64,000 nt of DNA from Pristionchus mayeri (GCA_036245805.1 BTRK01000006.1:3699613-3763612), one strand, 5' to 3'; numbered from the stretch's first letter, positions 12,072-24,367 are shown. The notes: a model not told the origin generated them from the sequence alone. Program-made: numbers and translations.

Positions 12072-15000
12072 TAAGAAGAGGGTTACGGTGGGGGATATTA
12101 TGGATATTCGAGGTTCAAATTAATGGTTCGCGCGGAACCAAGAATAGATGAAGATACGATGAAGCATATATCATGCGAGAATCCTATAGCTTCCAATGAA
12201 AGTCTATTTTCGGGAAAAAAAATCAACTTGTTCATCAATATTACGGTATTCGCCTGTTTGACGAGATCGGAGGAGTAGCGCGCGAACTTGTGCCATTCGT
12301 GAGCGAGTTGGCGAGCCTGATCGATTATTATTTATCTCTAATAATCATTCCGTTCAACATCAGAAGCATCCGAGTAAGGGATAACACCAAATGATGAAAC
12401 TCATCACTCACTATACTATATTTTGACTTTATCAGTATTTTCAATAGATAAAATAAGATTATGAAACCATGATTGAACATTCAGATAGCCCCATCACCTT
12501 ATTCCTCTCCCCTTCCAGTTGTGTGATCGATCCTCGCAGTCGCTTCGTCTCTTCCTTCAGCATTCGAATCTCGGCCACGTGCATCTAAACAATAATTGAA
12601 CTCGTTAATATTTAAACTTTTTTTATAGGAATTCGAATGGCCAAAACAACATTGATGAGTCAAGAACCACAAGCAGTCATAAGAAGGGTGAAGCATATAT
12701 CAACCGACTCCGCTAATTTTGTCGGAAAAAATAAATTGCTCTATCTCTTTCCCTCTATCACCCTCTCTACTCCGTCCCTCCAACCAGGCAGTAACCAGTT
12801 GCAGACTGAGGCCATGTGGGGACGAAGAAATGGTTCGTACGAAGGATACGGTAGAACTTGAGATATGATTGCTCCAGATCCAGAGCCGAGATAAGTTGTA
12901 GGCTAATTGCTTTATCCCAAGACTAGCATGCGCCTAGCTCTTTTCACAACATCGACTCGTGCTGGATATGCGAGATAGTGTGCGGAACTAAGAGAGCGCT
13001 GCTCCTTTCATACTAGTGATGAGTAACCCCAAGGGGCAGATTCGGCTACGCATGCTAATGTATTCGCCAGGTTAGAGATAAAAAAACTCTCATCATATTT
13101 TTCCATCCGAGTTCCTCTCACCTTGTTCCTCTCTCCTTCCAGTTGTGTGATCGATCCTCGCAGTCGCTTTGTCTCTTCCTTCAGCATTCGAATTTCGGCC
13201 ACGTGCATCTGAAATACAAGCAATTGTATAAAAATAATTCTTTAGTCAGTATAAAAGGATAGTTATAAATTCATTCCAGATTGTGATCCCTCACACGATC
13301 GACCAGTAAAGATCCCAAGACATTCATAGAAGTATTGAAACACACATCTCCCGACTCCGCTAATTTTGTCGAGCACTTTTCAGGGAACAACAATTTTGTG
13401 CAAAATTTATGCGACATACTTCTCCAAAATTAAAGCACCATGAACAAAAAAAATGGACCTTGTTTTTCGCGTTTCTTAGTTGTTAAATGTCCCTGGAAAC
13501 CTCGACTATCGCAAAAAGTTCGAAGAACACCAGCCGTTTCTCACCTCCATCACCTCCATCCCTCCAACCAGGCAGTAACCAGTTGCACACTGAGGCCATA
13601 TGGAGAGTAATAATCGAGAAGCACTATGGTGGATGATGTAGCTCCGGACGCCGAGTGAAGTAGTAGACTAACTGGCGAAACCCAAGACTAGCATGGGCCT
13701 AGCTCTTTTCACAACATCGACTCGGAACTAAGAGAGCGCTGCTCCTTTCATACTAGTGATGAGTAACCCCAAGGGGCAGATTTGGCTACGCATGCTAATG
13801 AATTCGCTAGGCTAGTGTGTGAAAAAAGAGCCCATGATACAATATTTTTTTGCCATTTCTTAAAATATGTGGTATAGGGATACGGTAGCTCCGTATTCTC
13901 ACCGTGAACAATATATCTATCGGGGTTACGGTATCTGCTCACCTCAACTCTCCTGTTCGAATCGCCGGTGATCTCCTCTGCGCGCAGGCGAAGTCGGGCG
14001 TTTTCCTCTCGCAATCGATCGATTGTCGACTGGGCGCCTGAGATTACGGTAGTGGTGAAGGACCACGGTAGTGGTAGTAGAATGACAAAATTATGAAAGC
14101 TTATTTTATGATGAGCAAGTGTAGCAATAGGTTAAATGTGTTTCAAACGAGAGTTGGTGAAGCTCCAAGTACTGTGAGAACAGAATGCGTAGCCCGTGGT
14201 GTGGTGTGCGAGAGTTATCACATTTTGTTGTATTACTCGCGGAACGCGGGAGAAAAAAAGTTCCGCGAGTAATACAACAAAATGTGATAACTCTCGCCCA
14301 CCACTCCACGGACTACGCATTCTGTTCTCACAGTACTTTTTATGTTTCAGCAATTCGCCAAAAGGATGAAGTCGACAACTTTCGCAATAAATGCAGAAAA
14401 GGGGTGAAAATGTAAAATCTATCCTTCTATTCAAGTTCGGTTACTGTATTATTGACTTACTCGTGAGATGGGGTGAGGAGGAGGAGGAGGCACGATTGGA
14501 GTCGACTGCCACCGTGGGGTAACGAATACCCGGAACACGACCTGTAAAATTGGGCTAATCATTATCATAATTTAAGTGATACTATGTTTATTAGAAATTT
14601 TTATAATTTTGTTACGTTCCTTCACGATGCTTAATAGAATCAGGATAAAATAGTTGCTTTGCTTCTTATACCCCTTCCGAAACATCAATTCTGGGGGATA
14701 GAGCCCCTTGATGCTACACGGCTATTGTTTCCCCCTCGTGGCGAGCTTGCTCTGATTCTAATCGCATGTGCCTCGAGGGCTATCTTGCCTTACTCATTCC
14801 ACGCATTCTTTCTCCGGTCAGAGAGGGCGAGAGAGCGCGCGGTATGAAGAGACGAAGAGAAATGGAAAGAATGGAGGGACAATTAGTTGCAAACAGATGA
14901 GCGCGCATTGGATCACGGAGAGAGAGACACCAAACAACGCGCACTGTGATCAAAATCATAGATGGGCACCATCGAAGCCAGCTGTGAAACACCCCCGATT

Positions 15001-15670
15001 TTTGGAAAAAATTGTCACAAAAACGATCATTTACGATCACCCCCCTCCCTTTTTGACCCTAAACACCCCCGGTTTTCGATTTCCAGCTTTAACCAGCGCC
15101 CACCTATGATCAAACTGCCGTGGACATCGGGTTAGCATGACAAGAATTTGCTAATCAATACACAAATTGTGGCACGATTTTGCTAGAATCTTTTGTGTTT
15201 CACCCAGATCATTTGAGCGCAACGCATTCAGAACGCATCAATTTGATCACGTTTTCGCTTCGAAAAATTCCATAAAATTAGAGTCCATTAAGATTGCTAG
15301 ATTTCCATTAAAGTTACCAGCCAAGGACGAAATTAACCCGCATTTTTATTTTACCATCGGAAAGACGATGCCCGAAGAAGCTGTGAAAGAATACTGAAAA
15401 AAGGCCGGAAAGGATCAGGTTGAAGCTCCCTGATCAGGCGCTCTCTCACTTTTGCACACTCTCTAACGTTCGCTACGCGCGTGCAGCGCGTACAATCCCA
15501 GGATCAGGATTTCGTCCTCGGCTGGTAACGTTAAATAATTTAAATTTTTTTAAAAATTACTCACGATTCTCGCTGGTGAGCGAGGTGGTCGACGAGTGGG
15601 CGGAGTCGGGTCGGTGTCGTGCCAGGCTGACCACCGTGGGAGGGCGATGCGAGACCGAGGGAGGGTCCAT
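11994..15670 (-). pseudogene. picc-1-like gene copy on the right palindrome arm (exons A-F partial)
   Basis: Minus-strand exons A 15565-15670, B 14461-14541, C 13943-14037, D 13122-13208, second D 12498-12584, E 12254-12316, then a truncated F in the spacer (about 11994-12040). A TTTTGCAG-like acceptor lies just upstream of the ATG, as in the complete gene. It sits directly downstream of the copy at 15892-21543 on the same strand, so the two look like tandem head-to-tail duplicates. The frame is open through E, but exon F is cut and later exons are absent, so I call it a truncated copy. Confidence 0.7.
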
Positions 15671-15815
15671 ATGGCTGCAAAATAAGAAGTAATTAATAAA
15701 CAAAATGAAAAACGGAGAATATTCGAGGCAAAATAAACGCGTTAATGTGTGGGAGGTCAGTATTCCATTGCTCCATTGAACAGTGAATACAAACGCGAAA
15801 CAGTCCACAATACGC
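12072..15815 (-). repeat. right arm of 3.74-kb palindrome
   Basis: Mirror of 8092-11835. The outer border is at the shared word GCGTATTGTGGACTG; beyond it the left flank enters the TIR element near 8091 and the right flank enters intergenic DNA before exon L of the next copy. Confidence 0.93.
14172..14333. repeat. 162-bp palindromic MITE, right-arm copy
   Basis: Mirror of 9574-9735. Flanking words are CCAAG-TA and TA-CTTTTTATGTTTCAG; the unoccupied site at 51813-51836 reads CCAAG-TA-ATTTTTCTGTG, which directly shows insertion with TA duplication. Confidence 0.88.
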
Positions 15816-16167
15816 TAGATAAACAACAGCAATAAAGGACATGGCAGCTTATATCTACCGTACCCCTCTAAGATGACGTCCCCTCCCCCACCTCCAGATG
15901 CGAGTATCCTCCTCCCTGTTCACTTCCGTCGACGAAGACACTCCCTGACGTCATCATCTCATCCATTTCGGATGAGTAGAAGGTCGTGCCGGATGACGTC
16001 ATCGAGGGACCTGAAGGCAAGATGAGGAAAGGAGGAGATTATCGATTGCTTTGGGGAAGAATATGGAACCAATTCAAATGACTACTGTGAGCATTTATAG
16101 AAGAGATTATAGTAAAATATACTATGTCATTACAACGCTGACGTTAGCGTCTTCCCAGCTGGCGATG

Positions 16168-16324
16168 GGTTATCATCATAGTTGCCCAACACTGGCGGCG
16201 AGGTGTTTTCTGACCATGACCTCCTATTCATGGTTAAGCACTTCCCCCTTCTATTTGAGGGGGGAAGTGCTTAACCATGTATAGGGGGTCATGGGGGTCG
16301 CCGCCGGCGTGGGCAACTATGGTT
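16168..16324. repeat. foldback MITE in intron of copy 2
   Basis: TIRs around ATAGTTGCCCAACACTGGCG / CGTGGGCAACTATGG enclose an inner hairpin GGTTAAGCACTTCCCCC / GGGGGAAGTGCTTAACC. Not present in the L-K intron at 44.7-45.0 kb of the complete gene. Confidence 0.75.
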
Positions 16325-17504
16325 ATCACGCATCTGTACAACTCAAACCTCACGGGTTCACGATTGTGTTTTTCTAAATTTCGAAACCATACACTATTCG
16401 GTCAAATCTGAAGGTGAGAACTTTAGTGTTTAAATTTTGCGCTGCATTTCAAGCTTTGATTGCGTAACCTAGATCCCATATAATATGAGCACTCTTACAC
16501 GCATGTTAGAGAAACGCAAACTCACTGGCTCTCGTCCTCTCCTCTCTTCCCTCCCACTCCCTCTCCATCACAGTCAGATCATCGCTCTCGGGAGTGATCG
16601 AATACCGCCACGAATCCTGCAATGAAAATCAGGTCACAAAGGATTTCATACCATCAGGTTACGGTATAAGGAGGAGTCAGACCAAAATAGAGCAACGTTA
16701 GCTCGACCAGCCAACCAATCAATAAAATATATCAATGCTTCGGATACAGTATCCCAATCGATATTATCGCAAACAGTGTCAAAATGACTCACAGCGTGCC
16801 CATTGGCCGTCGTCAACTCGAGGTGCTTGATTCGATTCTCAAGTGAATGGATGTAGGAGATGAGAAGATCGTTCACCAGACCTGAGAGAGGTAGACGTTC
16901 ATAAAAAATCAATAATCAATATTATATGGAAAAAACATTAATAATCTTTTGCAACACCAGTTGGAGATACATTGACAAAGGAAATTGTGACCTCGCAACC
17001 CACATCCTATGTTGAAGCAGTGAAACACAAAATATAACAGTTGAGAAAGTTTCAAAATCACCAGACCTCCAATTACCAGAAATATTCACATGCAACCAAA
17101 TCCAAACTGATTGTTCACAAAAAAATCTCCTACATTTTCCCACTAACTGAAACCTAAAAATCGAAAATATTTTTTAAAGTTAAAAACTTTGCAAAAACTG
17201 ATCCATCCCCCACCTCTCCGAAGTTTTAACCACTAATTGAAACCTAAAATTTCACGGTCCTTCAAAATTCAAAATTACGTGTTTTCACTGAACATGAGCA
17301 CTTATCACTCTATCTCACACTATATCATCTTGATTTCTCCTCACTACCGCACCCCTCCTCTCACCTTCGGTCTTCTCATCTGCTCCTCCCTTCTCTCTCT
17401 CTCTCTCCTCTCCCAGCAAACATATCCTCCTGAGTGAGTCCTCCTTCTGCAGGCAGTAACCTCTGCAAACATAAAAACCGCAATTAATTGCATCTTAGTA
17501 TTCT

Positions 17505-17683
17505 CAGGTGGAGGCACCCAAGTTGGAATCAGCCCTGTTCTATCCTTGGGTTGCCTCCCCGTACACTAAAGTGACGTTACAAGTTGGATCCTGTAATGGA
17601 CTTCAGCATAGGGGGAGGCAACCAAGGATAAAAACCAAGGAAAGAAAAGGGCTGATTCCAACTTGGGCGCCTCCACCTGAGTT
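17505..17683. repeat. foldback MITE, ~180 bp
   Basis: Inverted ends CTCAGGTGGAGGC and GCCTCCACCTGAG, continuing inward as CCAAGTTGGAATCAGCCC on both arms. Lies in the intron between exons I and H of copy 2; the complete gene lacks it. Confidence 0.8.
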
Positions 17684-20600
17684 ATTGCTACTACTATTTT
17701 TGAGTCAAATTTAGAACTTACCCTCTCTCCTCTCCTCCCTCTCTTCCCTCGAGTGAGTGGTCCGATGGCCCGCAGCCTGGAAATATTAAAATAATTTTTG
17801 AAACTATTTTCCACGAGCTCTCCCTCATCATATTCTAGGCAGCACCGTAATAAATGATGAGTAGAGTTAGTGGCAATTTCACACATTGACTGCCTTATCC
17901 CCTCTAATCTTTGATCTTAGATCTCTAATTCCTATTTCTCACCCTGATCGTCGCTTTCCTCTGACCGCGCGGAGAGACGACGAAATGCCTGCTGAAGTGA
18001 GAGCAAAGATAAAGAATCGAAGCATAAAAAACGAAAAATTAGAATGGCTCAACTTCTCATTTTGTGTTTCATCGTCACATTACCTATCCGTACAATTCTG
18101 TTCACATAATTCCTTCAGGATTGCCACTGACAAAAAAAGAAACAACAAACAAAGTGAGAAAAGAGGAAGATTTAGATTTGTTCCACCATTTCTTTTGCGT
18201 TTCATCGTCACATTACCCCCCCCCCCTTAGGAACTTCTACACTCGCAATTTCGAGATTCGCGCAGCTTCGCGTCATATCCGCGCACCTCCTGAGGGGAAA
18301 AATGGGGTTACGGTAGATAATAAATTATGGATATTCGCGATTAAAACTACTGGATTGGGCGGAGCGAAGTGTAGAAGATGAAGAGGTGAAACAAAGATCG
18401 TGTGGGAATGTTCTGGCATCCCAAAAGCATGTAATTTTACAACTTGAATTAGAGAATCGGGGTAATTGGGCAACGTTTCGACTTGTTCATCAATAAACGA
18501 GATTACGGTGTTCACCTGTTTGACAATATCGGAGGAGTAGCGCTCGAATTTGTGCCACTCGTGAGCGAGTTGACGAGCCTTGAATTATGAAATTTACTAA
18601 ACCGCCTATTTCAGTTCTAACAAATGAAACGGCATAGCTAGAAATTAGATTATCTGATGAAACTCAACACTCACTAGACTATTTGTCGTTGAAAGTGTGA
18701 TTCACAAACTCTCATCATATTTTTCCATCCGAGTTCCTCTCACCTTGTTCCTCTCTCCTTCCAGTTGTGTGATCGATCCTCGCAGTCGCTTTGTCTCTTC
18801 CTTCAGCATTCGAATCTCGGCCACGTGCATCTGAAATATAAATAATAGTATAAAAATAATTATTTAGTCAGTATAAAAGGATAGTTATAAATTCATTCCA
18901 GATTGTGATCCCTCACACGATCGACCAGTAAAGATCCCAAGACATTCATAGAAGTATTGAAACACACATCTCCCGACTCCACTAATTTTGTCGAGCACTT
19001 TTCAGGGAACAACAATTTTGTGCAAAATTTATGCGACATACTTCTCCAAAATTAAAGCACTATGAACAAAAGAGAAGGACCTTGTTTTTCGCGTTTCTTA
19101 GTTGTTATGTCCCTGGCAACCTCGATTATCGTAAAAATTTCGAAGAACAAACGGCCCCCTCTCACCTCCATTACCCCCCCCCCCTCTCTACTCCATATGC
19201 CCAACGAGGCAGTAACCAGTTGCACACTGATCCCATATGGAGAGTAATAATCGAGAAGCACTATGCCGGATATTGTAGCTCCGGACGCCGAGTGAAGTAG
19301 TAGACTAACTGGCGAAACCCAATACTAGACGGCGTCTAGCCCTTTTGACAATATCGCTGAGTGTTAGATCTGCGAGAGAGCATGAAAAACTAACGGAGTG
19401 CTGCTCCCTTTAACACTGGTGATGAGTATCCCCTGGGGCAGATTGTGCTACACATGCTAATGTATTCGCCAGGCTAGAGTGTGAGAAAAGAGCCCACTCT
19501 TGATACAATATTTTTGCCACTTCTTAAAATATAGGGTATAGAGATACGGTAGCTCCGTATTCTCACCATGAAAACAATATATCGATCGGGATTACGGTAT
19601 CTGCTCACCTCAACTCTCCTGTTCGAATCGCCGGTGATCTCCTTTGCGCACAGGCGACCTCAACTCTCCTGTTCGAATCGCCGGTGATCTCCTCTGCGCG
19701 CAGGCGAAGTCGGGCGTTTTCCTCTCGCAATCGATCATGCTAATGTATTCGCCAGGCTAGTGTGTGAGAAAAGAGATGCTAATGTATTCGCCAGGCTAGA
19801 GTGTGAGAAAAGAGCCCACTCTTGATACAATATTTTTGCCACTTCTTAAAATATAGGGTATAGAGATACGGTAGCTCCGTATTCTCACCATGAAAACAAT
19901 ATATCGATCGGGATTACGGTATCTGCTCACCTCAACTCTCCTGTTCGAATCGCCGGTGATGTCCTTTGCGCACAGGCGAAGTCGGGCGTTTTCTTCGCGA
20001 AATCGATCGATTGTCGACTGGGCGCCTGAGAGATTACGGTATAAGTGAAAAGATAGGTAGTGGTAGGGTACCGTAGAACAGCAAGATTGTTCAATTTATA
20101 TTGTATGTTGGGCTAATGTAGCAAATGGTTGAAGGAGTTCCAAACGCCATAGATGGCTATGCATTTTTAACTTAAAAGCTCACAAAATTACTTTTAAACT
20201 GAATGGAGTACGTCGGTGTATCAGAAATACAACTAAACGGCTGGCTGGCTTCTTTCAGCAATCATTCTGGAGATCAATCACGTTTGCCAATAATTTCCCG
20301 AACATCTTCACTAATTCGAACCGCTCCCCATCGCCTCTATGTTTCAACAATTCGCCAAAAGGAAAGAGCCGTGAAATCGCACAACTGATTGGCGACGACT
20401 ATTCCAAAAAAATAAATAAAAAACCTCACAGTATGACTAATTGTGTTTGCCTCAATAATATTATTTATACTCACTCGTGAGATGTGGAGGAGGAGGAGGA
20501 GGAGGAGACACGATTGGAGTCGACTGCCACCGTGGGGTAACGAATACCCGGAACACGACCTGCAAAGATTAAATTATGATAATTACATAATTTTCACTAC

Positions 20601-20774
20601 ATTGCTTAGCAATATGCGTTCCAATCTGTGTTCGCTCCAATTGTGGTGACCAATTAGGACTAAACGTATCGGCACCTATTATGTAACTTCTGAAACACCA
20701 AATCTGGGGAATATAGCCCCTGAATACAACATCGCTATTGTTTCCATCGTATGTACAAGCTTGCCCTGATTGTA

Positions 20775-20937
20775 CTGTGAGAATAGAAAGCGTAGTCTGT
20801 GGTGTGGTGGGCGATATTTAATATATTTGTTTCTAAGTATACGCGGAACATTTTTCCTCCGCGTTCCGCGTATATTTAAAAACAAATATACTAAATCTCG
20901 CCTACCACACCACGGTCTACGCTTTCTATTCTCACAG
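20775..20937. repeat. 163-bp palindromic MITE, same family as 14172-14333
   Basis: Ends CTGTGAGAATAGAAAGCGTA and its complement, flanked by TA. The core has a GCGGAAC...GTTCCGC hairpin. The 5213-6337 inversion breaks within this element in the left copy. Confidence 0.85.
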
Positions 20938-22566
20938 TAATCACATGTGCCTCAGGGGCTATTCTTTCATCTTCATTCCCCACACTTTCTCGTCGATTAG
21001 ACAAACGATGAGAGTGCGTGGAATGAGAAGAGGAATGATAAGAGGCAGAGAAATGGGGAGGGAGTGGATGGACAATTAGTTGCAAACAGATGAGCGCGTA
21101 TTAAATCACAGAGATGCACCTAACAACGCGTAGTGTGATCAGAATGCCATGGCCTAGAATGATGATAAATGTATCAAATGAGTACCGAAAAATGTTATCG
21201 AGCTCACACTTCTCGCCACTTGGATGAGTTGTGTTTCACACAGAACTTTAGAATGCAATATGGCTAGATACCGTCAATGTGAACTTGGTTATCAGGTTAA
21301 ATACTCCAAAATACGATCGAATACGAACATCAAGATTGATTCTCTCTTTCTCGCAGAACATTAGAGCAGGATTTGACAAGAAAGTGTCAACACAGATCGA
21401 GGCAGGTACAAAAATAGTAACTAAATAATTAACTCACGATTTACACTGGTGAGCGAGGTGGTCGATGAGTGGGCGGAGTCGGGTCGGTGTCGGGCCAGGC
21501 TGACCACTGTGGGTGGGCGATGCGAGACCGAGGGAGGGTCCATTGTTCTAGCAATTGAAACATGAAAGACAATGATCGAATTAGCGCGTACAAGTTGGAA
21601 GCATGCTAAAGCGAACTCGGGATAGGAGGCTCTCGTTGAAAATAGGGGAAATAAAGGCGAATAAGTAGATTAAATCGGCCAATATTATGTCTAGTAGTAA
21701 ACTAGAAGCAAAAAAATAAACTAGCAAACAGTAATTAATCCATTAACAGGGGAGGTCACAATAAAAAATGCACCAATTTTGGTGTAGAATACCGTATTTT
21801 TTCTGCATTTACCCATGATTTATACTCTTTTGCAGATCACTTTCCGGCTCTCTGTGGCAACGATCCGTCGTTCAAAATGAAGATATCGATCGACTGGTCG
21901 ATCTTCCTCCTCCGCCTCTCGCGCACTGATCTACCCCTCGCTTCCGCCTTTGCCCCACCCTCTTCCTCGATCGATCTATTTGTCATTCACTCACCCATCT
22001 TCGTGCGCGTGCGGGTGACCCTTTTCTCCAAATTGAGGCCCAACCGGGATTCATAGTGATTGAAAGTGCGCGAGAAATTATACGTAATATTTGTCACCAT
22101 ACTTTTTACGCGCCCTGTATGTTTCGCTAAATCAATAATATATCTTGTCTGATATTTGTGAAATTATGGGTGAATTTCCACCGACCGACTCTAGAGATGA
22201 TAATGAGCGACAGTGAGATGGCGAGTTCGATCCCAAAATCGCTCGGCCACGCAAATGAGGGTTTTCCCCCGTCTGACACGCTGTGCAGTTTTGTCTCAGA
22301 CATACTGTGTGTCCGAAACACGTCTGAAACATATTTTAAATTCTTCATTTTTTGCCTCCTTTTGATAGACTTCAATTTGTTTTGGACACAGTTGTGTCTA
22401 GGGTTCCGAAATTGACTCACTCGGGGAGACCTCGAACAAAGGAGAGAGCTCACTCTTTTTTTAATTAGAAACTTGAAACGTCTCCTTCATTTCAATATAA
22501 TTTTTGCCACGTCTCCTTTATTGAACGAGAAATGAGAGAGACGTCTCTCCATTCATCAATTTGATC
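20820..22566. repeat. direct segmental duplicate of 6338-8091
   Basis: Partner of the left duplicate. Similarity ends at 22566, after which this side continues through the intact TIR element while the left side enters the palindrome. Confidence 0.85.
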
Positions 22567-22791
22567 GCTATTGCGAGCGGTGGAGAGAGATTTGAGGCAA
22601 AATTAGTTGAGTTTCAGCGATGATATTGAAGGGATTTTGAGTAGATTTGACTACAATTGAGAAGGGAACGTCTCCCGAAACGTCTTCCTCTCATTTTCGA
22701 CCGAGAGACGTCTCCGAGGGAGACGCGAATGAGAGAGACGTGAGTTTAATTTCGCGTCTCCGAATGGAGACGTTTCACTTTCGGAACCCTA
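22399..22791. repeat. ~393-bp TIR element rich in GAGACGTCTC words
   Basis: Inverted ends TAGGGTTCCGAAA and TTTCGGAACCCTA. Inside are repeated palindromic words such as AGAGACGTCTCT and CGTCTCCGAGGGAGACG. The left duplicate holds only the first part (about 7925-8091), cut by the palindrome border. Confidence 0.65.
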
Positions 22792-22809
22792 GTTGTGTCC
22801 CAGAGATTG

Positions 22810-22940
22810 ATTGGTTTCATCGTTCGGACACAATTGTGTCCGAAGTGACAAAGGTCATTCTTCGCGTTCGGACACACATGGGATATGTGTCTCATGTGTG
22901 TCCGAACGCGCACGATCGACCGGATTTTTTCAGACACAAA
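22810..22940. repeat. nested hairpins around TTCGGACACA
   Basis: Two inverted repeats: TTCGGACACAATTGTGTCCG, and a longer one whose arms are GTTCGGACACACATG and CATGTGTGTCCGAAC. Related TGTGTCCGAA words lie at 22310-22400, so the TIR element at 22399-22791 may have inserted into an older foldback repeat. Confidence 0.55.
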
Positions 22941-23163
22941 TTGCCAACCCTAAATGTAAGGTGAAAGCTAAAATCGAATTGAATGCGATTCTTTTTGTGT
23001 TTCACTGTTGGTTCATGATGCATACGTGATTAATGATTCCGATATCAGGTAAAATGATATTTTAAACAAAACATCAATACCTATATATAAAGCGCAGTGT
23101 GACTCCGTCTGACCGGATTGCGAAATAGGGAGGGGAGGGATGACGTTAGGAAGGCATCAATCC

Positions 23164-23957
23164 ATTACCGTATGCCAATCAATAATTAGCATTGGGTCAA
23201 CTACCGTATACCAATCGATAATTAGCCGTGGGTCACCTCTTATTCCGTGGGTCAGATTTATGATTTTGATCTTTGATCTTTGAATTACCGTATGCCAATC
23301 AATAATTAGCATTGGGTCAACTACCGTATACCAATCGATAATTAGCCATGGGTCAACTGTTATTCCATGGGTCAGATTTATGACTTTGACCTTTGATCTT
23401 TGAATTACCGTACGCCAATCAATAATTATTATTGGGGGCAACTACCGTATACCAATAGATAATTAGCCATGGGTCACCTCTTATTCCGTGGGTCAGATTT
23501 ATGATTTTGATCTTTGATCTTTGAATTACCGTATGCCAATCAATAATTATTATTGGGGGCAACTACCGTATACCAATAGATAATTAGCCATGGGTCAACT
23601 GTTATTCCGTGGGTCAGATTTATGACTTTGACCTTTGATCTTTGAATTACCGTATGCCAATCAATAATTAGCATTGGGTCAACTACCGTATACAAATCGA
23701 TAATTAGCCATGGGTCAACTGTTATTCCGTGGGTCAGATTTATGACTTTGACCTTTGATCTTTGAATTACCGTATGCCAATCAATAATTAGCATTGGGTC
23801 AACTACTGTATACCAATCGATAATTAGCCGTGGGTCACCTCTTATTCCGTGGGTCAGATTTATGATTTTGATCTTTGATCTTTGAATTACCGTATGTCAA
23901 TCAATAATTAGCATTGGGTCAACTACCGTATACCAATCGATAATTAGCCATGGGTCA
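23164..23957. repeat. 120-bp minisatellite, ~6.6 units
   Basis: Units start at 23164, 23284, 23404, 23525, 23646, 23766 and 23886. Each unit holds two TACCGTAT words, several GGGTCA words and the segment TTTGA(C/T)CTTTGATCTTTGA. Because 120 is a multiple of three, a repetitive open frame runs across several units. I do not regard it as a gene. It sits just upstream of the heat-shock-element array, probably inside the Helitron. Confidence 0.9.
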
Positions 23958-23960
23958 AAG

Positions 23961-24155
23961 CTTCTAGAATGTTCCAGAACGTTCGAAAATATTCTAAAGC
24001 TTCTAGAATGTTCCAGAAAATTCGAACATGTTCCAAAGCTTCTAGAATGTTACAGAAATTTCAAAAATGTTCCAAAGATTCTAGAATGTTCCAGAAAGTT
24101 CGAAAATGTTCCAAAGCTTCTAGAATGTTCCGGAACATTCAAATCAGTGATTTAA
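23961..24155 (+). promoter_or_regulatory. 39-bp tandem array of heat-shock elements
   Basis: Five units start at 23961, 24000, 24039, 24078 and 24117. Most units begin TTCTAGAATGTTCCAGAA, which is alternating TTC and GAA with 2-base spacing, the HSF-1 binding consensus, and continue with TTCGAA and TTCCAA. The last unit ends TTCTAGAATGTTCCGGAA. Two or more four-subunit sites are therefore perfect by eye. The array lies about 0.5 kb before the first recognisable exon of the Helitron Rep-helicase gene. Binding by HSF-1 is inferred from the motif. Confidence 0.8.
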
Positions 24156-24197
24156 AAGAAATGTAGGCATTTCTGCATAGGTGCGGCAAAGAATATA

Positions 24198-24210
24198 GAA
24201 CATTCTAGAA
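24198..24210 (+). promoter_or_regulatory. isolated heat-shock element
   Basis: GAACATTCTAGAA: three inverted subunits with correct 2-base spacing, 40 bp beyond the array. Confidence 0.55.
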
Positions 24211-24312
24211 GATCTTTTGAAGCGAGCATGAATAGCAGCAATTTCACATTGGACTTTAGCGCGCGCTCCTTCCATGATAACCCGGAAGTTCCTCCCCTCC
24301 CGCTGAGCCCTC

Positions 24313-24367
24313 GTGGCTGAGAGGTTGATGGTTGGAGTTGAACTAATGACACTGGGGGTTCGAATCC
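24313..24367 (+). repeat. tRNA-like Pol III promoter head (SINE head or tRNA relic)
   Basis: An A-box-like TGGCTGAGAGG at 24314 and a perfect B box GGTTCGAATCC at 24357-24367 have the spacing of a class II tRNA, and a TTTT lies shortly downstream (24384-24387). No 7-bp acceptor stem can be formed, so this is not a working tRNA. It resembles the tRNA-derived head of a SINE or an old serine/leucine-type tRNA. Confidence 0.5.

Larger units (their letters stand above)
15892..21543 (-). pseudogene. second picc-1-like gene copy, exons A-L, decayed
   Basis: Minus-strand exons A 21438-21543, B 20475-20559, C 19931-20025 (with a partial tandem duplicate near 19609-19730), D 18744-18830, E 18516-18578, F remnant about 18255-18290, G 17943-17991, H 17722-17776, I 17365-17446, J 16793-16881, K 16526-16616, L 15892-16010. 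Splice borders are mostly kept. Exon B is 4 bp longer than in the complete gene and shifts frame. Exon F is cut after EVRGYDAKLRES, losing the second coiled coil. Exon H is 55 instead of 59 bp. Exons after L are absent because the next copy begins at 15815. These lesions make it a pseudogene. Confidence 0.75.

Noticed and set aside
23157..23794. Repetitive open frames over the 120-bp minisatellite (minus strand)
   Set aside because: They are open only because the unit length is a multiple of three; units of 121 bp break the frame and no start or splice context supports a gene.
23969..24166. 13-residue-repeat open frame over the 39-bp array
   Set aside because: Artefact of a 39-bp tandem repeat; the DNA is better explained as heat-shock elements.
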